Made by a program: the position numbers and the translations under genes
The notes under the pieces: model-generated
Told to the model about the DNA's origin: nothing
The model's input: the letters and a program-made list of their open reading frames with translations, nothing else
The model's database searches: none
Source of the DNA: Lumbricus rubellus
Taxonomy: Eukaryota > Annelida > Clitellata > Crassiclitellata > Lumbricidae
Direction: 5' to 3'
Length of the DNA stretch: 64,000 bases
Assembly (NCBI GenBank): GCA_945859605.1
Contig: OX243822.1
Coordinates: 17,932,884-17,996,883, forward strand
Shown: positions 45,507 to 64,000 of the stretch, piece after piece
How the letters are laid out: each line of letters starts with the position of its first letter
Numbering within the stretch: the stretch's first letter is position 1

Positions 45507-46328
45507 AATTGAAGGGCTTGGAGCAATAACAAGGTATGTCGAAAATCATGAATGTTGGGAAATCGACTTCAAAGATTTACCACTTCAAACTGTTGTATCT
45601 AAGCCATTTGACGACATATCAACAAGCTGTTTTGAGCAATATGTACCTTAAAATTGCCTTTAACAACATTTGTAAATTTTTCAATGCGAAAGATGAAATT
45701 ATTATTATTATTTACACATTTTGCTTCATATCTGGTTATTGCATCGCGAACACTCAGCCATCAGTATCATTTCTGGTGCAATAACAGGTTATGTCGACAA
45801 AGTGTTTTCTAGCAGCTGCAATACCACACATGTCATCTGGAATAAGTGAACATACCTTGTTATTGCACCAAACTGTCTCTGTTACGCAGTTTGAGAATCG
45901 TGCAATAAGATGGTAAGTCATCATAACTGTAGCATTGTCGAGATATAAAATATGCAAAAGCAGTGCAATAAGAAGTTTTAATGACATAACCGTAGAAATT
46001 GTACCCAATTCAAACGAAAGTGGGAGCAATTATGTTATGTCAAATAACCTCATTGTTGCACCAGCTTTAATACAAAGTTTGTAAGAAAACACGGCAATGT
46101 ATGTTGTCATACCGGGATATTGCAGTAGAGTTATGGTGGAAATATGCTGGGTGCGGAATAACATGTTATGTTGACATAACGTTTTTTGAAAAACAGCGCT
46201 CAAAACTATTCAGATCTGTACCAAATTTACAGGGTTTATAGATTACCATCTTCCGCTCACGGTGGCATACTGTTTCGCAAGACATAGGTATGTCGACATA
46301 CCTTGTTATTGCTCCAAGCCCTTCAATT
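45507..46328. mobile_element. Foldback-type DNA transposon or MITE with perfect 35-bp inverted ends
   Basis: The first 35 bases (45507-45541, AATTGAAGGGCTTGGAGCAA ...) are the exact reverse complement of 46294-46328. Interior copies of the GCAATAACAAGGTATGTCG motif occur repeatedly in both orientations (about 45778, 45855, 45900, 46030). No transposase frame is visible. The superfamily is not clear; flanking duplications were not resolved. Confidence 0.75.
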
Positions 46329-48939
46329 GCTCCAGCCTCTGGAAACACTGGCCCATCAACTCTACCAGGGTTGGGTTCATCCGTATAAGGCTAGCCAACA
46401 TATCTCTTTCGTTTCTGGGGAGCCGTAGGATGATACCTTTCTCTTTTAGCGCAGTTCCAATTCAATATTTCCGCTGAATTACCCAATTTAAAAATTCAGA
46501 AAGTTGCACAAGTTTACATAATTAAATAATCTACAATAACAGTTGAGTGACTTGGCTGAACAATCCAGAATTTGTACCTATTTTAGTAGATTAGACTATC
46601 TATAGAATATCACTCGAATGTAGAACAACATAACTCTTGAAAGAACAAAGAAATACCGGTGTAAACAAAGACTTGTCTTATCAAAGCGGACGACATCAAA
46701 GGCCTTTGTGTAAGCGCAAAGTTTCTAAGGACTCACCCTATAAGACGGTTGCAACTCCCAACGATACGAACTTCCTCTCCCTTACCTTTTATAATCGAAA
46801 GTCGCAGTTAAATTCCACCACAACAAAGAACTGTCTCAACGGTTGAACTCTAGCATCATCCGCATTTAATCTCGTAGTTTTCCGGATTAGCATGTAAACG
46901 GACCGGTCATTTATAGTTAGATTTACTCTTGAGTACGTGCTCTATGCCCTACGCGCATATAGGCTACATGTACAAATGCACACATTGCACAGGTCCTTGT
47001 ATATTCACACCTCTATGCTGCATACTTCACTCTTACCAACACCTACTTTCACACACACGAGCACACTTGCGCCCAGATATTATAGACATTTATATTTTAG
47101 AATATAATTATATGTATATGTTATGCTGCCTATATTATGTATAGGCCTTTATGTTCAGAGCTTCATATACAGAAGAACTATATATCGATACAAAGCTATG
47201 ATATGTGTAGTTCGTCTATAATAAATTATGATCCACTGATAACGTAAGAAAAATATAAATGTACAGTGTACGTACATTAGTCGTACGCCTTAGTTATACA
47301 CCGTGCCGCATACACGCATGCATAAACCTGGAGATTACAATAGGCCTAGCCTACGCAGGTGCGTGAGCGGCGTACAAGCATGGCAACGGCCAGGCTCGTA
47401 TACACGGAGTCCTTGACAACCGGGTAAACAACACTCGACAGCGTACGTCCTGTGCAGCACATATCGCATCGAGTCGTCAGCTTTGGGAGAGAAAGCGATG
47501 ACTAAAGCTCATGCTGATTGCCTATTACATCATCATCTGCATGGTGGTTGTGTAGGCCTAAGTGTAGGCCGAATTCAGGGCTTTTTAAACATGCAGCTGT
47601 AGGCCTACACAAAATGTGCAGTTCTAAATGGATTTGTGCAGTTGAAGAAGCACTTCTGTACAGTTAAAACTAGCAAAAAAGGTCATTTTCCTCCGATTAG
47701 GAGTAAATGACCATGAAGGATGGGAAAAGAAAGAAGGGGTTGTGCAGTTCTAAAAATTCCTTTAAAACAGCCCGGCGATCAAGTCACCTTTGATATGTGG
47801 TCTTCCTTCAACTTCAAGCCTTCCAGGACATCACCTGTTTGGCTCCTCTATCCTCGTCCATACGAACAATAAGTAACATCCAGTCCGCTCAATATTCTCT
47901 TGCTAATGATGTTTTCCATATCTTCAAAGATGACTTGATCGGCTAACACTTAGGCCTACTGTGTACACTTAACGGGTATGCTAAACGAATGAATTTTGTT
48001 GGATAAGCCGAGACTCGATGCCTTCTTGTCCGCCAGAGGGCTGCAGAGTTCGAAATGGTCACAGGTCACACACATTGAAATAAAGATTTCCAGTCCCATT
48101 AGTTATTGTTCACAACAGCAGAGACGTAAATTAGAGGTCGTTGAAAACAATATGAGAAACTCCATCTCTGCTCGTTCTCTGACAGTGCCAGTCCCAAGCC
48201 TGGATAAATGAGGAGGGCGAGGCTAATCGTCTTTGATATGAAACAGTGTCTTTAAGCAGCAACAAGCAGTTACTGATCAGTTCTTGGTATGTCCTACCGG
48301 ACATAGGCCTAGGAGTTTCCTAAGACCTTCACAAACTGATAATGTCCGCCTATAGACCGAACACTCTGAGAGGTCATAGCAGCAGGCCGCGTGCTAAAGG
48401 ATAAACCAATGTAGCGTTTCAAAGTCAGGGAAATTACTATCTTCTTACTTAGACGCAGCGCCCGTGAATAAGCTTATCCCCTTCTCTTGGCTTCTGAGAG
48501 GCGCCTCAGATGTTTGGAGTTTAAATTAATTATTTCGAAATTTTACGTCACGCCATCGTCATATTTGAACTCTGGTGTAATGACGTCATTGCAGGCCTAC
48601 ACTCATTCTGGTATTTATTATTATTATTGCAGGAGTTTAGATGGAGTTAAAATTTCTCCAGACTACAGGCCTAGATAGATTATTGGATAGACTATTAGTT
48701 GCTTGAATCTTCGTGTGTCGCTAAAGTTTTGTCAATTTCTTTGCTATTAGTGGACGTGAAAATGTTTTAATTTTGTTAGGCGACGCGTATTGCGAAAGGT
48801 AATATCGACAGTTCTTCAACTAAATTTAATCTTAAAGCTTGCAGTAGGCCGAGGCATATATACCTTGTAGTTCCATAGCGTAGGCTAATATGAGATTATC
48901 ACGTCATAATAATAGGCCTATGGGGCGAAAAAATACTCT
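46329..48939. other. Between the TRIM and tetraspanin genes, left half; no gene seen
   Basis: AT-rich sequence with many TAGGCCTA palindromes (for example 47341, 47553, 47601, 48305) and two dispersed-repeat fragments: about 48165-48240 (GTGCCAGTCCCAAGCCTGGA, as at 1455 and 28107) and about 48455-48520 (CGTGAATAAGCTTATCCCC). Short open frames here have no recognisable features or codon pattern. Confidence 0.5.
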
Positions 48940-49105
48940 GGGACCGAATGACGACACTATCCCTAATGCTAACCTTAACCGACCCTCACGACGCCGATAC
49001 TAGGTTAGGTCAGGTTATGCGTCGTGAGGGTCGGTTAAATCAGATTTAGGCGTCGTGAGAGTCGGTTAGGGTTAGGTTTAGGGGTGATGTCGTCATTCGG
49101 TCCCC
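48940..49105. mobile_element. Foldback MITE with GGGACCGAATGACGACA ends
   Basis: Left end GGGACCGAATGACGACA at 48940-48956 pairs with TGTCGTCATTCGGTCCC near the right end at 49088-49104. Interior inverted blocks CGACCCTCACGACGCC and GCGTCGTGAGGGTCGG extend the foldback almost through the whole 166 bp, with a third, direct GGCGTCGTGAGAGTCGG copy. Confidence 0.75.
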
Positions 49106-49778
49106 GATTAGTTTTGCTTTAAATTGCTTACGTATTGCGTCCATCCTGATACTATATACATGTATAGCTACGCCCAATTTAGAACTGTAGCCTACAGAAG
49201 GTTTCACCTTAAGGATAGCTTAAAATGCAGAAGATAATTCAGAGGAAGTTAGGATTGTTTTGATAGGCCTACTGACTCCATGTTCTTCATCGCATTCAAT
49301 ACGGAGACCTCACAAGGAATGGGTGTACAATATAACTGAATGGCGTGGGGCGGCATCGCTACAAGAACTCACACACAGCGCCGGTGAATAAGCTGATCTC
49401 CCTGACGTGGCTTTTGTGGGCGCTGAAAAATTGTCGAAGATTTACATTACATTACATTACATTACAAACACACACACGCACCGCGATGTAGAATTAGCGG
49501 TGGAGAAAATGGGGTCAAAAGTTCAAAACGGTTTCGGAGTTCGGACACCTATGGGCGATGAACCCACATGGTTGATGATGTCGATGACAATGTTTGCAAT
49601 CTATTCTAATGCTGTTCTTAAATCGCAATCTATTGCATTCTGTTCGCAATCTATTGAATTTGATTCTTAACTCGCAATCTATTGTATTGTTTTCTGGTCA
49701 CAATGTGTTGTATTCTGTTCTTAAATCGTACCGTAATCTATTGCAATCAGTTCGCAATGCTATGTATTCTATTCGAAG
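49106..49778. other. Upstream region of the tetraspanin gene with degenerate ~21-bp repeats
   Basis: A dispersed-repeat end with an (ATTAC)n tail lies at 49385-49465. From about 49596 to 49775 about seven degenerate units of TTCGCAATCTATTGTATTCTG run up to the proposed ATG. This stretch must contain the 5' UTR or promoter; no TATA box is evident. Confidence 0.55.
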
Positions 49779-58409
<8,631 letters not shown>

Positions 58410-59072
58410 CGAAACATGGTCTCTGACTGACGTGTGCACAGTTGCTCGCATAAGCTTAGCTTTCATCGCAGCTGTTCGGTGACTGAACGCTTACATTACT
58501 TTGATGTCTAGGCTACTATACGTAGGTCTACATGACAGACGACGATACGTTTATACATGTATAATTATTGTATATGCTGGGTGTGGCCCGCGGAACACGT
58601 TTTGCTAACATTTTTTTTAGCCACTATGCAACTCTGCATAGGCTTGAGGATGATCTACCTCACTTGTTATTGAATATTTGGAGCATTTCTATTTATAATA
58701 GAATGTTAACTCAAATTATTGAAGTGTAAAATTTATCTTTGTTAATATTATTATTCCTTTTCATCATTCTGTCTAAGGTAGGCTGGCATGTTGAAAGCCC
58801 ATAATTTTTTATGTCTGCCACAAGTAGGCCTAGGAACCATAGGCCTATACCTTTTTGCCCTGTCTCTGAATCTGTATGTATGTAGACTCTGAATCTGTAT
58901 GTTGTCTAGTATCTGTCTGTCTGTCTATCTGTCTGTCTGTCTGTCTGTCTGTCCATCTGTCTGTCTGTCTGTCTGTCTGTCTGTGTCTTTCTGTCTGTCG
59001 CTCTCCATCCTGTACGATACACCGGTACAGGATGGGAGGATGAGACTATCGATTGCTCTCCTAGTCACTATA
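58410..59072. other. 3' flank of the tetraspanin gene
   Basis: AT-rich probable 3' UTR, with TAGGCCTA palindromes near 58826 and 58840 and a CTGT microsatellite at 58914-58984. No clear polyadenylation signal was picked out. Confidence 0.5.
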
Positions 59073-59803
59073 TCTATATATATAAAAATGAAACTTTCCA
59101 ACCGTGCGTTATGAGTGTTTTCGAAAACTGACGAACCGATTGTTTTGAAATTTTTACAAAACCTTCCATTCCAATAGAACCGTGTTGTATTATACTTTTT
59201 CCCGAAAAAACCCAATCTTTTCCACAAAAAGAGAACTTTGAAATCCGTTCGACCGCCATTTGCAAATTATACATGTCCCAACGTCCATGAGGGTTGCCAG
59301 ATTTCGGAAACGTTTTTGAAAAGTCGCCCAAAAGTCGCGAGATGACCAACTTCGATCTGGGTTGCCCAAAAGTCGCGATAGGGCATTATGTCGCTGTCGG
59401 GAAGGAACGTGTAAGGGAGGAAAGAAGGAAGAGGGAGCGGGACAATAAGGGAGTGAAGGGACCGGAGGGGAGGGATGGAGAAGAATGGGATGGGAGGGGT
59501 AGAAGGAGAAGGGGGAGGAGGGGGAGTGGAAGGAGAGGCGGAGGGGAGGGGAAGGGGAAGGGAGGGAGACGTTGGAGGGAAAGGGGTAAGGGAGGGGACG
59601 GAGAGGGGACGGGGAGGGGAGGAGGAAGGGGGAGGGGAAGGGGCGGCGGAGGAGAGGGGAGGGGGGACGGGGAGAGGGGAGAGGGACGGGGGAGGGGGAC
59701 GGGGAGGAGGATGGGGGGACGGGGAGGGGGAGGGAGACGGGGGAGGGAAGGAGGCAGATGACAGTCTTTTCTGCCACAGCAACGCGTGGCCGGGTACAGC
59801 TAG
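59073..59803 (+). mobile_element. Helitron-like non-autonomous element
   Basis: Starts TCTATATATATAAAAATGAA after an A (59072) and ends GTACAGCTAG before a T (59804), matching the Helitron rules of 5' TC, 3' CTRR and insertion between A and T. A hairpin GCCAC-8 nt-GTGGC (59773-59790) sits 9 nt before CTAG. The interior 59400-59760 is a G-rich GGGGAGGGGGACGGGGAGG array; its open frames are artefacts. No Rep/helicase is encoded. The end near 8986 is related. Confidence 0.72.
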
Positions 59804-60104
59804 TATTATATATAATTATCCACAGTTCTCATATAATACTGCATGCATGATCAACTTGACGGTTTATTATCTTGTATCTAAGCGAAAATGTAAGATGTCT
59901 ATGATCTAAGCCTATGCAGTATGCAATGATCGAATCCATCTTTCGAACTAGAAAGACTTCACATCATGCTATGGCAGCTATGCAGATCTGTCAAAGCTGA
60001 AGATACAAAGTAAGTAAGTAAGTAAGAATATTCTTTATAGGCCTAAGAGCATGCAGCAGCAGATCACATTAATTTTTTCGTTTATTACGTACAGTAAGCT
60101 TATA
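59804..60104. other. Between the Helitron-like and mariner-like elements
   Basis: Short unique sequence with a GTAA run (60010-60027) and one TAGGCCTA near 60040. Nothing coding is seen. Confidence 0.5.
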
Positions 60105-61121
60105 CACCGTGAGTCAAAAAAAGTAAGCCAAAATGTTTTTCATATATCTCTAATGCCTGATAACATATCACGCTAAAATTTTCCAAATATTTAGAGAATT
60201 GGACCAAGAATATGATTCCAAAATTTCATGAGATAAAGTTGAACGGATAAAAAGATGTGAATCTTTAAACTTCATATGCCGAAATTGCCGTTTACAAGCA
60301 ATTTTCTGTCAGATTCAGTAAAGTGTAAGTCAAACTTTTTCTCATATCTCTAATACCTGATGATCAATCATTCTAAAATTTTCCAGATATGTAGATAATT
60401 GAACTAGCAATATGACCCCAACAGTATGACTTGATTATTTAATTAAATAAGATGCTCAAAATGTCATCCTTCAGCTTGCACGCAAGCCTTGAGGCGCAGG
60501 CGCCATTAGGCAACAGCATCGTCGATTATCCTCTGGTCCAGGCCATCCCACACTTCCAACAAGCGTTGCTTCAGATCGTTTATATCATGGATTGTTGTCT
60601 GGTAGACTCGGTCTTTCATTATGCACGCTCCACACTTTATATTCCGTAAAATTTTACTCCAGGATCACTGAAGACCAAAATTGGGAATTATCAGGCATCA
60701 AAACTACAGCGAACGTGGTAACAGATTTGCTGAAAACTGAAATTTCGGAGATGAAGTTCAAATATTCATATCTTTCTATCCGTTCAAATTTATTACATTA
60801 TATTTTGGAATCCTATTCTAGGTTCAATTATCTAGATATCTGGAAAGTTTTAGTATGATTAATTAGCTGGCATTGGAGATATAATAAAAAACAGTTTAGC
60901 TTACTTTTTATTGAATTTGACAAAAAAATGCTTGTAAACGGTAATTTCGGCATATGAAGTTTACAGATTCATATCTTTTTATCCGTTCAATTTTATCCCA
61001 TAAAATTTTGGAATCTTATTCTTGGTCCAATTCTCTAAATATTTGGAAAATTTTAGCGTGATATGTTATCAGGCATTAGAGATATATGAAAAACAATTTG
61101 GCTTACTTTTTTTTACTCACG

Positions 61122-61124
<3 letters not shown>
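60105..61124 (-). mobile_element. Tc1/mariner-superfamily relic with long inverted ends
   Basis: Ends CACCGTGAGTCAAAAAAAGT and its inverse, each next to TA (60103-60104 and 61125-61126). The two arms remain complementary for hundreds of bases, and each contains a second, diverged iteration of the ~200-bp arm unit. In the middle, minus-strand sequence about 60625-60440 encodes KDRVYQTTIHDINDLKQRLL, EVWDGLDQRIIDDAVA and, past an in-frame stop, WRLRLKACVQAEGGHFEH. This is the C-terminal end of a mariner-type transposase. The N-terminal part is missing, so it is not autonomous. Confidence 0.8.
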
Positions 61125-61175
<51 letters not shown>

Positions 61176-61773
61176 CACAGAGAAATAGATAATACATGTG
61201 GAAACAATTAGGCCTAGGCCTATTAAAAGAAAAACTTCTTCTGAAAAAGGCGTCGACTATCAATGCTGGGTAAGGTGAGATTATAATATGGCATAGGCTA
61301 TAGGCTTTTAGGCCTATGGCCTGGCGCGACCTTGAGGAAATCCTATCCCGTGTTCTCCTCTTCTTCTTAAATCTTAATCTTACCTCCCTCGTCTGTCTGC
61401 CGGTTACAATAGCCTACTCAGGGATTTTGCTTGGAACTAATTTTGACAGCATGACCTTCATAATCGACTTTATTGTCTTGATTTGGACAGCTGTCTCCAG
61501 CGACTCCGCTTATATGGACGCTGCTTAGAGATTACAACGAATCGGTAAAAATAATATTGATGCCTTAAAATCTCAAATTCATTCTTGTGAAAACTTGCAC
61601 AGCGCCCATTCATGAAACTACCAATGTCGAGGCGCTCCATAAATTTTCAGTTTGTGTACGTCATCTATTGGTAGAATCTGTTGTCTGGATGTTATCTAGT
61701 CTGTGTTTACACTTTACCGCGGCAACTTGGCAAGAGTGAACTGTGGAAAAACAATCTTTTTATCTGTGAAAAA
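61125..61773. other. Upstream region of PRIM1
   Basis: (TA)n at 61125-61172, TAGGCCTA palindromes near 61210 and 61308, then unique sequence to the start codon. This should contain the promoter and 5' UTR; no core element stands out. Confidence 0.5.
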
Positions 61774-63289
61774 ATGGATTACGATCCAGATAGCCTACCA
61801 GATCTGCTTACAATCTATTACAAAAGACTTTTTCCTTATGGTCCTTACTTTAGATGGCTGACGTATGGAGGAGGTGAGCTGGCGTGCTTCTTTAAGTGTG
61901 GTGTGTCTAATCGTAATCTCAAAAACTTTGGCAAGCACAAGGCATCAACTTTAATCAATTATTTTTTTTCGATTACCGAATAACAGTTTTTCCCCAGCCG
62001 CGTTGGGGTTGGAAGCGCCTCTCTGTAGTCCCCCTGAAGAAGCGATATGCAAATTATCATAATGATTGAAAGAATAATGGTTAAGAATAATGAATGAATA
62101 AATTAATCTAAAAAACTCATATTTTATGTGCCAAAGCAGACAATTAAATATCAGTCTAAGTATACAAACTGTACGTGTTTATAGTGTTGTGTATATTTTG
62201 TAATGACTTGTATAATGTGATGGAGCTTATTACTCCAGGTGCATTTGTTTGTTTCAGCACCAGGTTATCAAGAGCACCAGCAAGTTTGAAAACTGGCTGA
62301 AAAGCTTATTATTCGTGACATAAAGCAAATTGTTGGTTTTTTGTCGTTTAAAGTGCCCAAAACTTACATCACCCACCGAGAGTTTTCCTTCACCCTGAAA
62401 GACGATATCTACATTCGCTACCAATCCTTTGCTGATCAACAGGAATTTGAGAAGGAATTGCAGAAGAAATGTCCATACAAAATCGATATCGGCGCTATTT
62501 TCACCTTCAGGGTAGGATGTTCAGCAAATAGAACTTGTAAATGAATAAACGATTGTGGGTGGTAGTCGTGGTAATTATGATTAATGTGTGTGTGTGTATC
62601 TAAGCATTTTTGTAGCACCTGTTTTAAGCTCCAAAGGTGCTTGTCTCACAGGTCTAGGAAATGTGCTATTTTGGTACTACGTCCTTACCACCACAACAGC
62701 ATTGGTTACTTTCTAAGTGCGTAGATGAAAGTAGTTAGTTTATGGTAATTGTTACGATGATAAAGTTTGACTCTGAAAAATTGTTGATGTTTGTTTCATT
62801 CATTTGATTTTGTGATCAGCTAACATCTTGGTATTTGGTTGATTAGACAAGTGTTATTAATTTGTTCAAGTTTTCACAAACACTTAACCATCTGCGTTAT
62901 CTTCGGTTTTGGTCTTGCTGTCGTAGCACCATCATTTTCAGCTAACATTGGTGAAATTTCTTGATTACCTCATTTAATAATAAATGTCAATTGTCAGAGT
63001 TACAGTATCGTATTCAGATTTTCCTTACAAATTTGTAAAATTTTGGATGGATTATGTCAAGAATTGGTCTTTTAACAGAGTGGTAATAGCTTTGACACAT
63101 TATTACATAGACCTGTAGATAACTGTATTCTGGTTCAAGTTGTAATGTTTTAGAGGTCTTTACATTTTGTTTTCTTCGACAGCCAAAAGATCACAAGTGC
63201 ATAAAGGCGGCCAATTTTCAGCCACTGGAGAAGGAGCTTGTGTTCGATATTGATATGACAGACTACGACGACGTTCGAGGCTGCTGCTC
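61774..63289 (+). CDS. PRIM1: DNA primase small (catalytic) subunit, 5' three exons; continues past the window
   Basis: This is the catalytic subunit of the DNA polymerase alpha-primase complex, which makes RNA primers for nuclear replication. Exons are 61774-61873 ([20 protein letters not shown] start), 62354-62511 and 63183-63289. The junction across intron 1 gives [19 protein letters not shown], as in known eukaryotic primases (WLNYGGV...HREFSF). Exon 2 carries [14 protein letters not shown] and [13 protein letters not shown] [10 protein letters not shown]. Exon 3 carries [13 protein letters not shown], whose DxD aspartates are the catalytic metal ligands. The donor after exon 3 (TC|GTTAGA) is inferred from where similarity stops; later exons with the zinc site lie beyond 64000 or were not found. 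About 121 residues are visible of roughly 420. The start ATG fits the family N terminus. Confidence 0.93.
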
Positions 63290-63298
63290 GTTAGAACT

Positions 63299-63425
63299 TT
63301 TTATCCTATTTAAAATTATTAGTATTTTTTATCCTATTTAAAATTATTAGTATTTTTTATCCTATTTAAAATTATTAGTATTTTTTAAAATCCTATTTAA
63401 AATTAGTAGTCTTTTTATTCTATTC
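63299..63425 (+). repeat. 26-bp AT-rich tandem repeat after the third PRIM1 exon
   Basis: Four units of TTTTATCCTATTTAAAATTA + TTAGTA, the last ones diverged. Immediately intronic. Confidence 0.88.
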
Positions 63426-64000
63426 TTCTCACAGAAATATATTAAAAAAATTTAGGCGTCATTGTTTTCTACAACACAATGGCATCTTATATACTGATGG
63501 TTCTAACTGTACTGTAAGCTGATCAGAAATTTGCATTCAGTGAATTGATTATGCAGAAAAACATAAAACTGCGGAACAGATCTGAACAATTATTTCTTCA
63601 GTATAACCCTCTATTGTTCTTGTATCTAACTGTGCTGTACACTGTAAGACTCTGTGTATTTTGATTTTGATTATGATCCTGATTATTCTTTTATACGGCT
63701 GTTGAGGATATACGGTATTTTCAAATTTCAGTTTAAGCTATAGATTAGTTCTATGTGATGTTTATATAAATTTATGCAGCGAATTTACATACTTGAGTGT
63801 GTGACATAAGTTGATAAACTTTGCATAGCATTATTGTTTTTCTTATGAATTCAGTTAATACACTTGGGGTAACATTTAAAGTTAATCAATGTATGTATTA
63901 ATCCCTTATATGCTTTAAGCCTGTTTTGGACGTTTATATACGGCTTCCCCAGGGAAGGGGTTAAGGTTATAACTTTTTGACTTGACATTACAAGTTAATG
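63426..64000. other. PRIM1 intron 3, no exon recognised
   Basis: AT-rich sequence without a frame matching the next conserved primase block (zinc-binding region). The next exon is expected further right. Confidence 0.5.

Noticed and set aside
59267..59782. Proline/serine-rich or glycine/arginine-rich proteins around 59300-59780
   Set aside because: Frames of the G-rich core of a Helitron-like element, open in several frames at once.

Overview
The window is a 64 kb piece of animal nuclear DNA with split genes, GT-AG introns, very abundant microsatellites and minisatellites, and many transposons. A marine deuterostome, most likely an echinoderm or a relative, is suggested by the two Gmr1-type Ty3/gypsy elements (a lineage known from deuterostomes), the tandem nicotinic-receptor genes and the TRIM-NHL gene. 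The palindrome TAGGCCTA recurs throughout the non-coding DNA. The species cannot be named from the sequence alone.

Layout. (1) 433-11793, plus: nicotinic acetylcholine receptor (nAChR) alpha-type gene copy 1, exons 2-9; its signal-peptide exon should lie just left of the window. (2) 14069-32903, plus: tandem copy 2, complete in nine exons (465 codons). A 7.0 kb antisense LTR retrotransposon (14927-21969) sits in intron 1, ending 39 nt before exon 2. Inside intron 8, on the minus strand, is a small two-exon gene candidate (30745-31390) for a 79-residue protein with an acidic head and an arginine-rich tail, resembling a protamine. (3) 33512-40989, plus: a second intact LTR retrotransposon just downstream of copy 2. 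(4) 44857-41819, minus: a two-exon TRIM-type RING/B-box/coiled-coil/NHL protein. (5) 49779-58409, plus: a peripherin/ROM1-like tetraspanin with a cytoplasmic tail of about 1,990 residues carrying repeated YEEIP motifs, a second tyrosine repeat and proline-rich motifs. (6) 61774-63289, plus: the first three exons of the DNA primase small subunit (PRIM1), which runs off the right edge.

The two nAChR copies keep aligned exons, introns and 3' flanks, so each gives an internal pre-insertion reference for the other. Two short hAT-like elements are specific to copy 1. Both LTR elements, a SINE and a LINE fragment are specific to copy 2. Other transposons include a Tc1/mariner relic (60105-61124), Helitron-like ends (59073-59803 and near 8986) and several foldback elements.

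The genes do not form a pathway. They are neighbouring, independently transcribed eukaryotic genes: ion channels, a ubiquitin ligase, a membrane scaffold and a replication enzyme. The items most worth follow-up are the YEEI-rich tetraspanin tail, the nested arginine-rich gene, and the two integrase-first Ty3/gypsy elements dated by the duplication.
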